Of a DNA stretch of 64,000 nucleotides, positions 33,018 to 44,240 are shown piece after piece (within the stretch, counting starts at the first letter, position 1; every line of letters starts with the position of its first letter). The position numbers were made by a program, and so were the translations under genes. The notes beneath the pieces were generated by a model. The model was given only the letters and a program-made list of their open reading frames with translations, was not told the DNA's origin and made no database searches. The DNA is from Porpolomopsis calyptriformis (Eukaryota; Basidiomycota; Agaricomycetes; Agaricales; Hygrophoraceae), in NCBI GenBank assembly GCA_951640195.1, contig OX621173.1:289780-353779 (forward strand), read 5' to 3'.

Positions 33018-35781
33018 AGGCTCAGGCTCCTGCTCCTGCTCATCCTCCTGCTCATCCTCCTCAGCTTCAAAAATGTCTAGATGCGATGTCATGATCCCAA
33101 ACTGATTTGGTATCAAACTTAACCAAAGATCATGTATTCAGCAAGTAGCATCCATAGCTCAAATACCCTTTATCTTATCTTATCTTATCTTATTTTAGAT
33201 AAGATATCACTATCCCTCACATATTATCTTATCTCAGATAAGATACACTACTATCTTTACCTATGCTATCTTATCATGGACAATAGCATTCTTCCCCATT
33301 GTTCTCTGAGTCAGAATGACTCATATCCCATTTGTCTATTGTTCTGTCATCACTCCATTGTTCTCTGAGTCACTATGACTCATATTAATCTCCTCCATTG
33401 TTCTCCTCATTGTCTGACTCAGAGTGAGTCACAATTCAAACTCCTCATTGTTCTTTCATCCATTGTTCTTATTTCCTATTATTCTCATTGCCCATTGTTC
33501 TCAAACATATATAAAGGGCCCCCTTTTCACCAGTGAGGAGTTTAGTTCACATTTAGTTCACTTTCAACCCACTTTATCCCTCCCCCCCTACTCTCCCCCT
33601 TTTCCCTTGAACTCACCCCTAGTACTCAGTACCTAGTACCACCTCTTATTGATACTACTTGTCTGTAGTCAATACATCCAATCTAGTCTAGTCTATTAAG
33701 CTTATACCCTGTGTGATTTCACCTAAGCCCTCTTACGTTAAGAACCAACTTAGGAATCACCCCTTGACGTTTTCTGTAAGTTGAAGATAGCCATTGTGGA
33801 CTATCTTATCTTACTTCAGCCCCTGCTCATTCATCACATTCTCTAAGTCTCAGTCCTTATTGGAGAGACCTCACTGTGATACGTATTCTTCTAAGTCAGC
33901 CGTTGACTTCATTCTTATTCTCCCAGTCAATACTATCCATTGAGTTTGGATAGCCTGTTCATCTGTACATCCTAGCCAAGGATTACTCAAGCCCCATCAA
34001 AGAAGGAAGTGTCCATTACTCAATCAATTCACATCTCCCCTGAACAACTAGGACTTACTTGATTAACATACAACTCCAGTAGTTCTAGAAGTGAAGTATT
34101 TATATTTCACCTGATAGCGAATCTGGCTCAGAGGGGGTATTGAAGAAGACAAAGGGTTAATGAGGGCTACCCAGTCGCATGCTATGGATGACGACAGATC
34201 GGAACATGTACTGAAACATGGCTAAGGTGCTAGTCATGGAGCGTGGATCTGCAATGGATCCATCAGGCTTAACGAAGGAGAAAATAAGGGCTATATCTGG
34301 GATGGTGCCAATTTGGTTGGTGGAAGGAGTGATCGCGCGGAGAAGGGATCCAGCAAAGGTGTGGATAGCCTTTGCCATCCCCTCAGCATCAGTGAGAGAC
34401 AGGCAGGCCTTCCAGAGGATTTCAGTGGCTTAAGTCTGCTTAGAGGTGACGTCCAAAGTGAAGTTGGCCAGCCTCAGCTGAGGGTTACTTCTATCTTGCA
34501 ACCACCAAAGCCGATACCTCAATGTGAGAGCGATAGATCTCATCATAGCAAGACTGTATCTCTTATAGGCTGCTGGAGAGAGATGGTGATATCTGGACTT
34601 GCTCTCTTCACTAAAAATTGATTTTGTTGGGAAAGGAAAAAAAGGGGGGGGAAGGGTAGGTTTGCTAACCTTCCAGTGATGGTGTATCACACTGCAGGTT
34701 GCAACATGCTGAGATATCTATCTGCCAACTCAAGATAGACTGTGCAGAGCTATCTCACTAGCCTCAAGCTGTCTTCAAGCTTGCTGCCAAGCTGGGAGCT
34801 TGGAGGCTTGACCAAGCCAGTGATAGTGGCTAGCGTCATGCGGATATTGTTGAGGAAGGTTGGCCAACTGAGTGGATCAAGGTAGGAGAGGAAATTGGAC
34901 CAGACGGTGATGACAGGGGTAGGGATTGGCAGTTGAGGTGATGGCATTGGTGGGGGGGAATAAAATGAGGCCTTCACTCTCCTCTGGAATTGGCCAGAGC
35001 AGGCCAAGAAAATATCGACGACATAGGCAAACTTATAGTCCTTCAACTGGTGAGAGGGTTTTGGGGACTTGCATGGGTATTTCTCATGATATCGGAGGTT
35101 GCTGAGGGGGCCCTTTCAGGAACGATGGGGAGGGTCGTAGGACCAGCTGGGGCAGCCTCTGCATTGGTGAGCAGGCTGAGGTTTTAGACCGGGGACAGGA
35201 AGGGGGAGTTGGAAGATGTGATTGAAAGTGAGGGCGGACTGGGATGGATCTAGGGAGAAAGCGTGCTGGACATGATTTATGATGAGTTGGAAGAGGTGCT
35301 TTCAGGTTCTAGGAAGCAAAGGCACATGCTTTCTATAGTTGAGGTGGGTGTGGAGGGTATCAAAGGGGATGAAGGACGAACACCTTTCACAAAAGAGGAT
35401 GCTGAGGGGGGTGTAGAAGTACATGCCAAAGTGAGTGAGGGCAGCGCATCCACGATAGTCTAGGCTGTTGGGATCGGGTGGGGAGGTATGGTGAGTGCAG
35501 GAGGTGGAGGAGGAAGAGAAGATGTTATTTGCTAAGGTAAGCTGGGGGAGCATAAAGGGCAAGTTGGGTATAGGCATGGGCATGGGCGTGGGCATGGGCA
35601 TGGGCCTGTTTTGATGAGAAGAGTGATTTTCTTTGGGAGGGATGTATAGAGAGGGTGTGGGGGAAGGGGGTGTGGGAGAAGAGTGCTCTTCTTCCTCTTC
35701 TTCCTCTGGCAGGATAGATAACTTTTGCCTTTTGGAGGGAATATCTATGAAAGGAATAGGTCTTTTTGTAGGGAGAGACAT
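32835..35781 (-). pseudogene. unclassified large gene, copy 2, 3'-truncated and LTR-interrupted
   Basis: Start MSLPTKRPIPFIDIPSKR at 35,781; the same finger (ILFCERCSSFIPFDTL, then RKH), proline-rich linker, introns and middle domain as copy 1 at high identity. It ends at the GTAA element junction (32,832), so the second half of the coding region (24,974-26,850 in copy 1) is missing. A solo LTR splits it at 33,087-34,116, and an extra Glu/Gln-rich expansion (CTGCTC repeats) lies near 33,000-33,060. It keeps CGA and TGG at two sites where copy 1 has stops, but shares the GS*KGP stop near 35,120, so at least one lesion may predate the duplication, or that site may be an unrecognised intron. Confidence 0.75.
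33087..34116. mobile_element. solo LTR, 1,030 bp, with GCGA target duplication
   Basis: Comparison with the uninterrupted copy 1 (27,050-27,080) defines the insert exactly. It starts TGTCATGATCCC and ends CACCTGATA, where the terminal TGATA would be TGACA before one transition. GCGA precedes (33,083-33,086) and follows (34,117-34,120) it. A TATA box (CATATATAAAGGGC, about 33,509) and a downstream TTTAGTTCAC repeat look like the LTR promoter and start region, on the + strand. No internal retrotransposon sequence remains. Confidence 0.88.
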
Positions 35782-35789
35782 GGTAGTGA

Positions 35790-36120
35790 GAGAGGATGGA
35801 TGGCGAGAGAGGTGTTGGAATAGATGTGGGCAGGAGGGAACACGTCTCGGAGGCTACTCAGAGGGTTAGATGGTATTCCGACTTACTTGGGATAACGGAC
35901 TGGGTTAGTGGAATGGGCATGTGGCTGTGCAGTGACAGTGAGGTGATGGGTGATGTGACATGTGACATGACATGACAGAGTCAGGTGACTGTGACCAAGG
36001 GATAGGGTATGACTAAGTGTGACATGTGACATGACGTGACTTATGCTTACTAAGTCACCCCCCCTCCCTATGTGATGTGACATATGCTTACTAAGTCACC
36101 ACCCCCCCCCCTCCTGAAAT
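35790..36120. repeat. 5' flank of copy 2 with TGACATG/TAAGTCAC motifs and C-runs
   Basis: Short repeats of GTGACATG and TGCTTACTAAGTCAC occur between two C-runs (36,056 and 36,102). One part, GTGACTTATGC...TAAGTCAC, is an imperfect hairpin. Counterpart of 29,051-29,235. Confidence 0.6.
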
Positions 36121-36129
36121 AAACCTACA

Positions 36130-36800
36130 TATCTGTGTCCCCCTCCTCTTGCCACCTTAATATCTCAGCTTGTACCTATTGGATTCATTTCAAATTTGGC
36201 ACACATAGCCACCCTCATATCCCACTTTGATGTTGCACATTGGATTGGTCTGATGTGTACTACTAACTTGCATTTTGAGTATACATATCTATATATCCCC
36301 CTCCCTCTTACTACCTTAATATCTCAGCTTGTACCTATTGGATTCATTTCAAATTTGGTACACATACCCACCCTAATATCCTACTTCGGTTGCGCACATC
36401 AGACTGGTCCAATGTGCACTACCTATTCTCATTTCATTATTATCCCAACTACAGTATATAAAACTCAATATAGTAGGGATGCTCAATTGAGGATAAGTAG
36501 TGCACATCGGACTGGTCCAATGTGCGCCATCAAAGTGGGATACGAGGGTGTGTATGTGTACCAAATTTGAAATCAATCCAATCAGTACAAGCTGAGATAT
36601 AAAGGTGGCAAGGGAAGGCGGACATATAGATAGCTATACTCAAAATGCAAGTTAGTAGCACACATCAGACCAATCCAATGTGCAACATCAAAGTGGGATA
36701 TGAGGGTGGCTATGTGTGCCAAATTTGAAATGAATCCAATAGGTACAAGCTGAGATATCAAAGTAGTAAGGGGAAGGGGGGAACATATAGATATCTATAA
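36130..36800. repeat. fold-back satellite 1
   Basis: Two direct units of about 170 bp (TATCTCAGCTTGTACCTATT, then CAAATTTGG, then a palindromic core, then AACTTGCATTTTGAGTATAC) face inverted copies of themselves across a centre at about 36,425-36,500. Four palindromic cores lie at about 36,233, 36,391, 36,501 and 36,658. No ORF is credible. Confidence 0.85.
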
Positions 36801-37279
36801 TAGTTTTTTCAAGCTCAGTATATCCTTACCAATTTCTAACAACATTTTCATTGAAGTGGCTCTAGCCAGGCTCCAAAACTATAATGTAGTGTGCCATCCA
36901 TTGAATATTTCAACACTGAGTACTATTGTTCCCAGTATATATACTAATTTGCATACAATTAGTTTAACTCCTAAGGGCTGACAACTGTGCTACAGTAATT
37001 AGTCCTGAGAATTATAACACTGACAGAAAGGTTCTTAGAAGTTAAGAGTAAAAATGTTAATAGTAATCAATAATCAGCAAGAGTTATTATACAACACAAA
37101 GTACTCATTTAAATTCCTTCCAGATTTTCTAATCTATTTCCTATTTTTCTTGCAATAGTTTCTTAAATTACAATTTCTCTCTTCCTATTGCATTACTCTA
37201 ATATAAAATTAATTATTAACTTCAAAAAACCACTGTGTGAATTATATGAGACAAGTAAAAATACAATAAGTTAAAAATG
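36801..37279. other. AT-rich spacer
   Basis: No gene or repeat recognised between the two fold-back satellites. Confidence 0.5.
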
Positions 37280-38135
37280 CAAGTGGGTCTGATAGCTATC
37301 ACCTAGTCAGATTGATTTCAAATGTAGTACACATACCCACCCTCATATCCCACTTTGATACTGCATATCAGATTGGTCTAATGTGTGCTTTTGACTTGTA
37401 TTTTGAGTATGCATATCTATATATCCCCCCCCCCTTACTACCTTTATATCTTAGCTTGTACTGATCAGACTCATTTCAAATTTGGTACACATACACACCC
37501 TGATATCCTACTTTGGTTGTGCAGATCTGACCGGTCAGATGTGTGCTACTAACTTGGGTTTTGAGTATACATATCTATATGTCCCCTTATAGTGACCACC
37601 TTAATATCTCAGCTTGTACTGATTGGATTCATTTCGAATTTGGTACACATACACACCCTGATATCCCACTTTGGTAGCGCACATCGGACCAGTCCGATGT
37701 GTGCTACTTATCTTCATTTTATTATTGTCCCAACTATATAAACTCAATATAGTAGGGATGATCAATTGAGGATAGGTAGCGCACATCGGACCGGTCCGAT
37801 GTGCGCTACCAAAGTGGGATATCAGGGTGTGTATGTGTACCAAATTCGAAATGAATCCAATCAGTACAAGCTGAGATATTAAGGTGGTCACTATAAGGGG
37901 ACATATAGATATGTATACTCAAAACCCAAGTTAGTAGCACACATTGAACTGGTCCAATGTGCGCTACCAAAGTGGGATATCAGGGTGTGTATGTGTACCA
38001 AATTTGAAATGAGTCCAATTAATACAAGCTGAGATATAAAGGTGGTAAGTATAGGGGATATATAGATATCTATAGATACAGATACTCAAAATGCAAGTTA
38101 GTAGTGCACATCCCACTGGTCTGATGTGTGCTACT
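37280..38135. repeat. fold-back satellite 2
   Basis: Same unit family as satellite 1, three direct and two or more inverted units around a centre at about 37,705-37,775 that matches the centre of satellite 1. Six palindromic cores at about 37,361, 37,520, 37,677, 37,781, 37,936 and 38,103. The arm next to the centre contains the perfect 36-bp palindrome at 37,775-37,810. Confidence 0.88.
37775..37810. repeat. perfect 36-bp palindrome (best copy of the core)
   Basis: Half-site GGTAGCGCACATCGGACC followed directly by its exact reverse complement, with no spacer. It is the most complete version of the dispersed core and contains two CGG/CCG triplets in inverted arrangement. Confidence 0.97.
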
Positions 38136-38139
38136 TATC

Positions 38140-38288
38140 CTCATTTTCACCTGTTTGTTTGCTTCCATTCCTTAGTTTGGGGTCAATATACTTACCCTTT
38201 TTCATTTCTTGATTATTGCTCTATTTTGAACCACTTTTTAAAATGCTACCAAAACCCTAGGGTAACCCTGACCTTGGGGGGATATCAC
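38140..38288. repeat. module shared with 46,200-46,360
   Basis: A palindromic core is followed about 130-140 bp later by AAAACCCTAGGGTAACCC and CCTTGGGGGGATAT; the same order recurs after the core at 46,166. It may be the terminal part of the element that carries the fold-back satellites. Confidence 0.6.
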
Positions 38289-41200
38289 CTATAAATCATC
38301 ACCATCACCATCACCATCACTATCACTGTCCTGAGTGAGTTCCACCACTTTCAATTTCTTCGAAGTTGATGATGGCGACTTTACTAATTCTGAAAGGAGA
38401 GTGAGAAATGCAGGGTGGAAAAGAGAGAACTGCAGATGGACCTGGGGAACTCCAGGTACATTTGTAGGGGGTGGCTTTTGAAGCCTTGAGAGTGGAAGAT
38501 TGTGGGATAGATTTGCTGGGGAAGTTCAAAGTGATGAAAGGCGCAGTGGATGTTGATGAGGTGTGGGTGGTAGTGGAGCAAGTGGCTGACACAAGACAAG
38601 GGTTAGGGTAAGATATCAAATGAAACAGAATATGATACTTATAACCAATGACTTCTCTGGAGCCTTCTCCAGAGCCTTCTCCGGTGCCTTGCCTTTGCCT
38701 AAATAACAAATGGAAGTGAATGAAAGTAATAACAGGATAGTAAGGGAATGCACCTTTGTTGCAAGGAATGATCTGTTCATCATTAGAGTCATCCTCACTT
38801 AAGACAGGCAGTGGTCTGGTGGCGATAGCGGAGACTGGATGATAAACAGTAGATGTTAGCGCACATTGGATGAGTATGATGTGCACAACGTACCTTCATT
38901 GTCTACTAGCAGAGTAATGGATGATAAATGGAGAATGTTAGTGCACATTGGATGAGTACAATGTGCGCGATGTACCTTCGTCATCTACTAGTGGAGTAAC
39001 AAATGATAAATGGAGAATGTTAGCGCACATCGGACGAGTACAATGTGCGCGACATACCTTGATGTGTGGATGGAGTAATGGATGGTAAATGGAGAATGTT
39101 AGTGCACATCGGACAAGTACGATGTGCGTGACGTACCTTTGTCATCTACTAGCAGAGTAACAAATGATAAATGGAGAATGTTAGTGCACATTGGACAAGT
39201 ATGATGTGCGCGACGTACCTTTGTCATCTACTAGCGGAGTAACAGATGATAAACAGTGGATGTCAGTGCACATCAGATGAGTACGATGTGCGTGATATAC
39301 CTTGGTGTGCAGAAGGAGTACTGGATGGTAAATGGAGAATGTTAGTGCACATCGGACAAGTGCAATGTGCATGACATACCTTGATGCGCAGGCAGAGTTT
39401 TGGATAGTATAGTGCTAATGTTAGAGGACGTTGGACATGTCTGATATGAACCTTTATCAGCTTCCTTGTGCTGGCCCATTCCCACCTCATCCAAGTCCAC
39501 CATGCTGATGGTGGAAGTGATATTGTCCTGTTCATCGATGAAGAAGGAGTCGCCGGTGTCAGATGAAGGTTTGTGCTTGTGGGTTCATTTGAATGGGTCT
39601 TGTGAGGGGGCATCTGTTATAGAAGATAATAGTGAGGTCAGCATGGACAAGGAAGATGATTGTGTTGTCGTTGTGGGTAGATCAAATCCATATCAGTAGT
39701 CTTGGATACATGGTGTGTGTGTGTTGATTCACCAGGACTTGTGCAGGCTTGAGGAGAAGATACAGAGCGAGTGGGAAGAGATTCTGGATTAGTGTTGCCA
39801 TCATTGTCGGTCGAGGCAAGACAGATTCGTGATGGCGCATGGTGAAAGTTGTGGTGTATGATGCAGCTAGACTGAGCAGTGTCGGACTCCTCAATCAAGT
39901 CTTTGGAATGGAGTCAAATGACATTCATTTCCATTGCCTGAGGATAGAATTAATCTAGGGAAATTGAACGGGTGTAGGTGTGATCTACCTTGATGAGTGA
40001 ATCTATTGCAACACAGATGGAGTCCCACATAACACCTTTGTCAGAATTGTTGGTAGAGAATCGCACTGGTCTGGATGCTTCGATATAATCAATGACTTGC
40101 TGTATTTCATGGAACTCCTTCAATTCATATTTCCGGTTGGCTAGTTGCTCAATAAGATTGTCACTGATGTCATCAGAGTTGATGTCCTCCATAAGTGTTT
40201 CATCCTTGATTATAATGTCAGTGGGGAATGGAATAGAGAGAGTCTATGTCAGCGTCAATACCCATTTGTTGCTGCATTTCATTTTGGCCTCTTGCATGCA
40301 TCTCCTCATCGTGTTCTGAAAGTTGGTCCAGTGATAAGCAATCAACATATTTGCGTGATGCGACCAGGTATAGTTGAATGTGAGATGTTCAAAGATAGCT
40401 GCTATTGCCAAAGGAGGATGATCCCATTGGCGCAATTTCATTGCAGTCTCAGACGACCATTCCCACATAGTCCAGGTGAGGATTGTTGACCTAATGATTG
40501 AGGGATCTGGTTTCAGGGTTGCTTCTGTCTAGGTTTTTGTCATCCAGGCTAATAATTTATCGAGGAGCTTCTGGCGCTTGGTGAGTGGAGGCATGTGTGC
40601 ATTCAATGAGGATGGTGTTTTCCAACATTCATCGAAATGCTTCTTCGACAATGGCCTTGGGATAGCAGGGCATGCTGGACTCGTCAATTCCAATTGGAGA
40701 TGGGGGAGGAGTACCATCCGAGCATGTGAAAAGTAATCGAGCATCTGGCGGAAATGTGAATTAGATGATGAGATGGATTTCGGTAGTGAGCTTACCATTG
40801 TCGGACTATGTGGGAGCAGTCCGCAAGTCATGCAGATATGCAGAAACAAGCCTCCAGTGTAGTTGTTACATTTTTGTTCACGAGTAAAGGCCATATGATG
40901 GTCTATGAGCGGTTCGAACCAATGAGATACCTACAGAATCTGTCAATAGCTGTTCAGATTGAATATGAGGATTAGTTGAGTCCTGTAATAGTAGCGCACA
41001 CCAGACACATCCAATGTGCATGAGAATCCTCCGATACGGAATAGATACCCATTGCAATATCTCAAACACATGCATACATCAGATGTGTCTGATGTGCGCG
41101 GGTATCCTCAGATGCAGAAAGGATACCCATTGAAAGATCTGAACCACATGCACACATCGGATGCATCCGGTGTGTGCGGGTGTCCTCTGATGTGGACAGG

Positions 41201-43632
41201 ATACCCATTACAAAATGTGAAACACTCGCGCACATTGGACATGTCTGATGTGCACGGGTATCCTTGGATGTGGACAGGATATCCATTGCAAGATCTGAAA
41301 CACTCGCGCACATCAGATGTGTCCGATGTGTGCTAGTATTGCAGCACTCAAATGCACAATAGTCATTCACTTACCTCCTTCAATGCTTCAGGAAAGTGCC
41401 CATATATTCCGTCAAGTTTGGAGAATAATGTTCAATATAGCAATGGCATCGGCATAGTTGTTGATAGCAATTTGATACTCAGAACGAATGTTACTTTGCC
41501 AAGTGCCACCTCATAGAATCCAGTGCATTCTGGATTCTCCTCTGTCTGAGCTGCGAATTCTTGCTTCAGCATTTTCGTAACTGCCATCAGATAGTTTTGA
41601 TTGTCTGATGTCGCTTTGACTGTGGTTAGTCCGAGATGCATTGGGTTTAGTATTGTGGAGTCGAATATGGTGTCGAGATGATTCATCATGGATTCCATCC
41701 AGATTTCTATATTGCAACCCTCTGTTGATTTCGCTAGTCTCTCAGTCAAATCTTGGATCTGCGCTATCAATTCATGGTTAGTTGCTTCCTCATCACTCAA
41801 CTTCTCATGGTTCTTCAACAACTCATTAACATCTTTTACATTTGGGAATGGGGTTAGAGAGGTGATCTGCTGCAACAATTTATATGCTTCTATGATATGT
41901 TCCACAATAATCTGTGATATTTCGTCAATCATTAATTATGCTCCGGGATATGCGAGTCTGCTCACTCCTCCATGAATGTTCACAAATCGCATTGATAATT
42001 GTGCCACATTGAATTCCAGTAGCGTCCTAAAATGTCCCTTGAATGATATGAGTATCAAAAGCATGCGTGCGATCTGTGAGTTCCCAACGAGACATGAAAG
42101 ATGACTGTTCCAGGTCTTGAACTCTGTGTGAATAATCTCCAGCTCCTTCTCAAATTTGTCATTGTTTTCCAATGAGAGTCGAGCCAGGTGCTCTGCGAGT
42201 CCTTCTTCCTCTGTCTTTTGATAATCGTACAGTGTCTGATTCTCTGATAAATGTTTTGCAACCTCCACATTAATACGACCCCTCGGTCCCCTGAGGTCCG
42301 GAGGACATGTTTTATATATCGACGTGATCCCCTAGACGTCCACTACACTTCTACAATGTTCCCGACTACGCGATTTGGCTTCCCGTCCAGCGATTTATCT
42401 CCGAATTCTTTGGATTTCTGCGAATTTCTTCGAATTCTCCGATCCTTCGATTCGCGATCGCAGCTCATATCAAAGGATGCATCTGATAGCCAGATGTCCA
42501 TTGTGTAGATCCTCATCGTTTCCATTGACCCTTTCACTGGTGGCTTCATTCAGAAGTCTCATCCCTTTACTATATAGCATATAAAGGGATCTTTGTTTTC
42601 ACAGATATATTTACTTGTAGATATGTTTGTATCATAGAGAAGGAAGATAGATTCCATCGTCCCACGTCTAGTCCTTCATGTTTGAGCCTCTTCGACCGCC
42701 TCTAGCACTCTAGAGAGTGCTCCGATTTTCCAATTTCTTCTATTTCTTCGATTTTCACGATTTCTTTGATAGCTCCTTTCTATTATGCCTCCCATCATCT
42801 CTCGGGGCAGATCCAAGAGCTCAGACGGCTCCACATCACATCAGTGTCATGCTCCCTGGCTAATTCTGATTGATGCGTTAGCGGATGAGATTGCAGATAT
42901 GACTGTGTCTATCACTTACTCACATTGTACACTCTCACACCCCACATGCCCATCTCATGCATCTTATCCTTCAATCCAGCAATCTGTTTGTTGAGATCCA
43001 CTTGTCCTTCCTCATCCAACTAGGTCCAATCCTTCTTCTTATTCTTGGGGTGAAGTACTTGGATCTGCATATTGCAGGTATCGCAGAGTGATTGAATTGC
43101 AGCAAAGCGATGCTGTCTGGCTGCCATAATGAGTTTCTGCATTCCATCCACATGCTTCAAATCAAACTCCGGCAGCTCTGCATTTGGGTCTGTCAACAAC
43201 TCGCACTTGAGATCCTCACGATTGATGATTAGTATGAGGAAGTTGCGGGGGTTGCGGTGTCAGATTCTGTGCATTTCCATTGACATCCTCAGCTTCTTTA
43301 CCTCCATTACCTTCAATAGCTGAGCATTCCAGGTGCTGAAATGAAGTTCCTGTTTGTCCACAAACATATCCAACATCATGTAACCAAGCAGACACTTCTG
43401 GGCTGCAGTGTCCAGGTGCATCGCCTTCAAGGCTAGACCCTCTGCATCTCCTACATCCATGTCAATATCTGATCCAGTATCCTAATATCACATAAGTCAA
43501 TGGTTCCCGCAAAACAATGTGTAGTATGAATTCACATACCAATGAGTCTGACAATGGGACTTCTTTCTGTGGATGAGGCAGACTATGCAGACGAGAGGTG
43601 GGCTGTTTGGTTTTCTTAGTTACGATAGACAT
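38289..43632 (-). CDS. unrecognised multi-exon gene invaded by palindromic-core arrays
   Basis: The family is not recognised. Start MSIVTKKTKQPTSRLHSL at 43,632; donor GTATGT follows SDSL, next exon DTGSDIDMDVGDAEG. Helical exons follow (NRKYELKEFHEIQQVIDYIE near 40,130; EISQIIVEHIIEAYKLLQQI near 41,900; MEVAKHLSENQTLYDYQK at 42,268). A 392-bp intron (40,983-41,374) joins GIYGHFPEALKE to DSTNPHIQSEQLLTDS in frame. Near the 3' end SMVDLDEVGMGQHKEADK continues through a microexon array to SAIATRPLPVLSEDDSNDE, then KAPEKALEKAPEK and an acidic tail VVELTQDSDSDGDGDGDD before TAG at 38,289. Stops at about 43,258 (MHRI*) and 43,020, and an LTR-type insertion at about 42,285-42,920, suggest it is not fully intact. 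Acidic and Lys/Pro-rich tails suggest a nuclear protein. Confidence 0.6.
38855..39460 (-). repeat. array of hairpin introns and 12-nt microexons (78-82-bp unit)
   Basis: Palindromic cores at 38,859, 38,941, 39,023, 39,102, 39,184, 39,266 and 39,344, plus a degenerate one at 39,426. On the coding (minus) strand a typical unit is donor GTACGT, the hairpin core, branch CACTAACA, acceptor CTAG (70 nt), then the exon TAGATGACAAAG (12 nt). Read in phase 1, these exons add VDDK, VDDK, VDDE and VDNE between EADK and SAIATRP, with the frame kept throughout. Three units lack the AG acceptor and carry a different 3' part. Confidence 0.8.
40983..41374 (-). repeat. 392-bp intron filled by palindromic-core repeats
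   Basis: Donor GTAAGTG at 41,374 and acceptor TTACAG at 40,983 bound five cores (40,993, 41,071, 41,148, 41,227, 41,307) in 78-bp units. The unit's other conserved parts are GGATACCCATTG and GGGTATCCT, which are themselves complementary. Being 78 bp, the array is open in one + frame; that reading is a shadow. Confidence 0.8.
42285..42920 (+). mobile_element. LTR-type fragment with start of an ORF, inserted in the minus-strand gene
   Basis: Separates two coding parts of the surrounding gene. Contains a promoter-like ATATAAAGGGATCTTTG (about 42,579) resembling 55,706, and then, on the + strand, an ATG at 42,785 (MPPIISRGRSKSSDGSTS, then HAPWLILIDALADEIADMT) that runs out where the host gene resumes. 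I infer a 5' LTR plus the beginning of the element's first ORF. Ends approximate. Confidence 0.45.
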
Positions 43633-43829
43633 ATTGATTTGTTAATAGCGGCTTAGAAAGTGGGCACAAGATGATGATGAATGGACTTGTGCACTCCGCA
43701 TTTATACATAAACACAAGCGAGAATAAGTGAGACTCATGTATTACATGTGTGCGGTAGTCGGTCCAGTCACATGGAAAAGATTTACAAGAAATATTGCCT
43801 AGTGCAATGTAAAGTGTAATTAGCAAACG

Positions 43830-44240
43830 GGAGAGTAGCTGCGCACATCGGATGTGTCTGATGTGTGTGGCTACTCTCCATGTGGACCATATCACTCCAT
43901 TCCATATCATAGATATGTTGCACACATTGTACTCATCCGATGTGTGTGACCTATCTCCATTTACTCTACATCACTCCGCTCTGTTTCATAGATATATCTC
44001 GCACATTGTATGCGTCCGATGTGCGTGACCTATCTCCATTTACTCCACATTACTCTGCTCCGTTTCATAGATAGGTCATGCACATCGGACGAGTATGATG
44101 TGCGCAACATATCTATAATTACTCCACACCACTCCGCTCCATTTCATAGATATGTTGCACACATCGTACCTGTCCAATGTGCACAACCAATCTCCGTTTA
44201 CTCCACATCATTCCACTCCATAGTATAGATATCTTGCATT
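43830..44240. repeat. upstream array of palindromic cores (~78-bp unit)
   Basis: Five cores at about 43,840, 43,917, 43,999, 44,078 and 44,154, just upstream of the minus-strand gene. The first lies in a longer hairpin with outer stem GGAGAGTAGC/GCTACTCTCC; the others have outer stems of the GATATGTTG/CAACATATC type. The spacer is CTCCATTTACTCCACATCAC-like. Confidence 0.88.

Noticed and set aside
38855..41340. CRISPR-like arrays (28-bp palindromic repeats with ~50-bp spacers)
   Set aside because: The spacers are themselves repeats, the units contain splice signals, and the surroundings are clearly eukaryotic (introns, LINE, hAT). This is tandem duplication and not spacer acquisition.
41016..41370. 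26-residue repeat protein (HTSDVSDVRGYP-like)
   Set aside because: A 78-bp tandem unit gives an open frame by length alone. It lies in a frame-supported intron of the opposite-strand gene.
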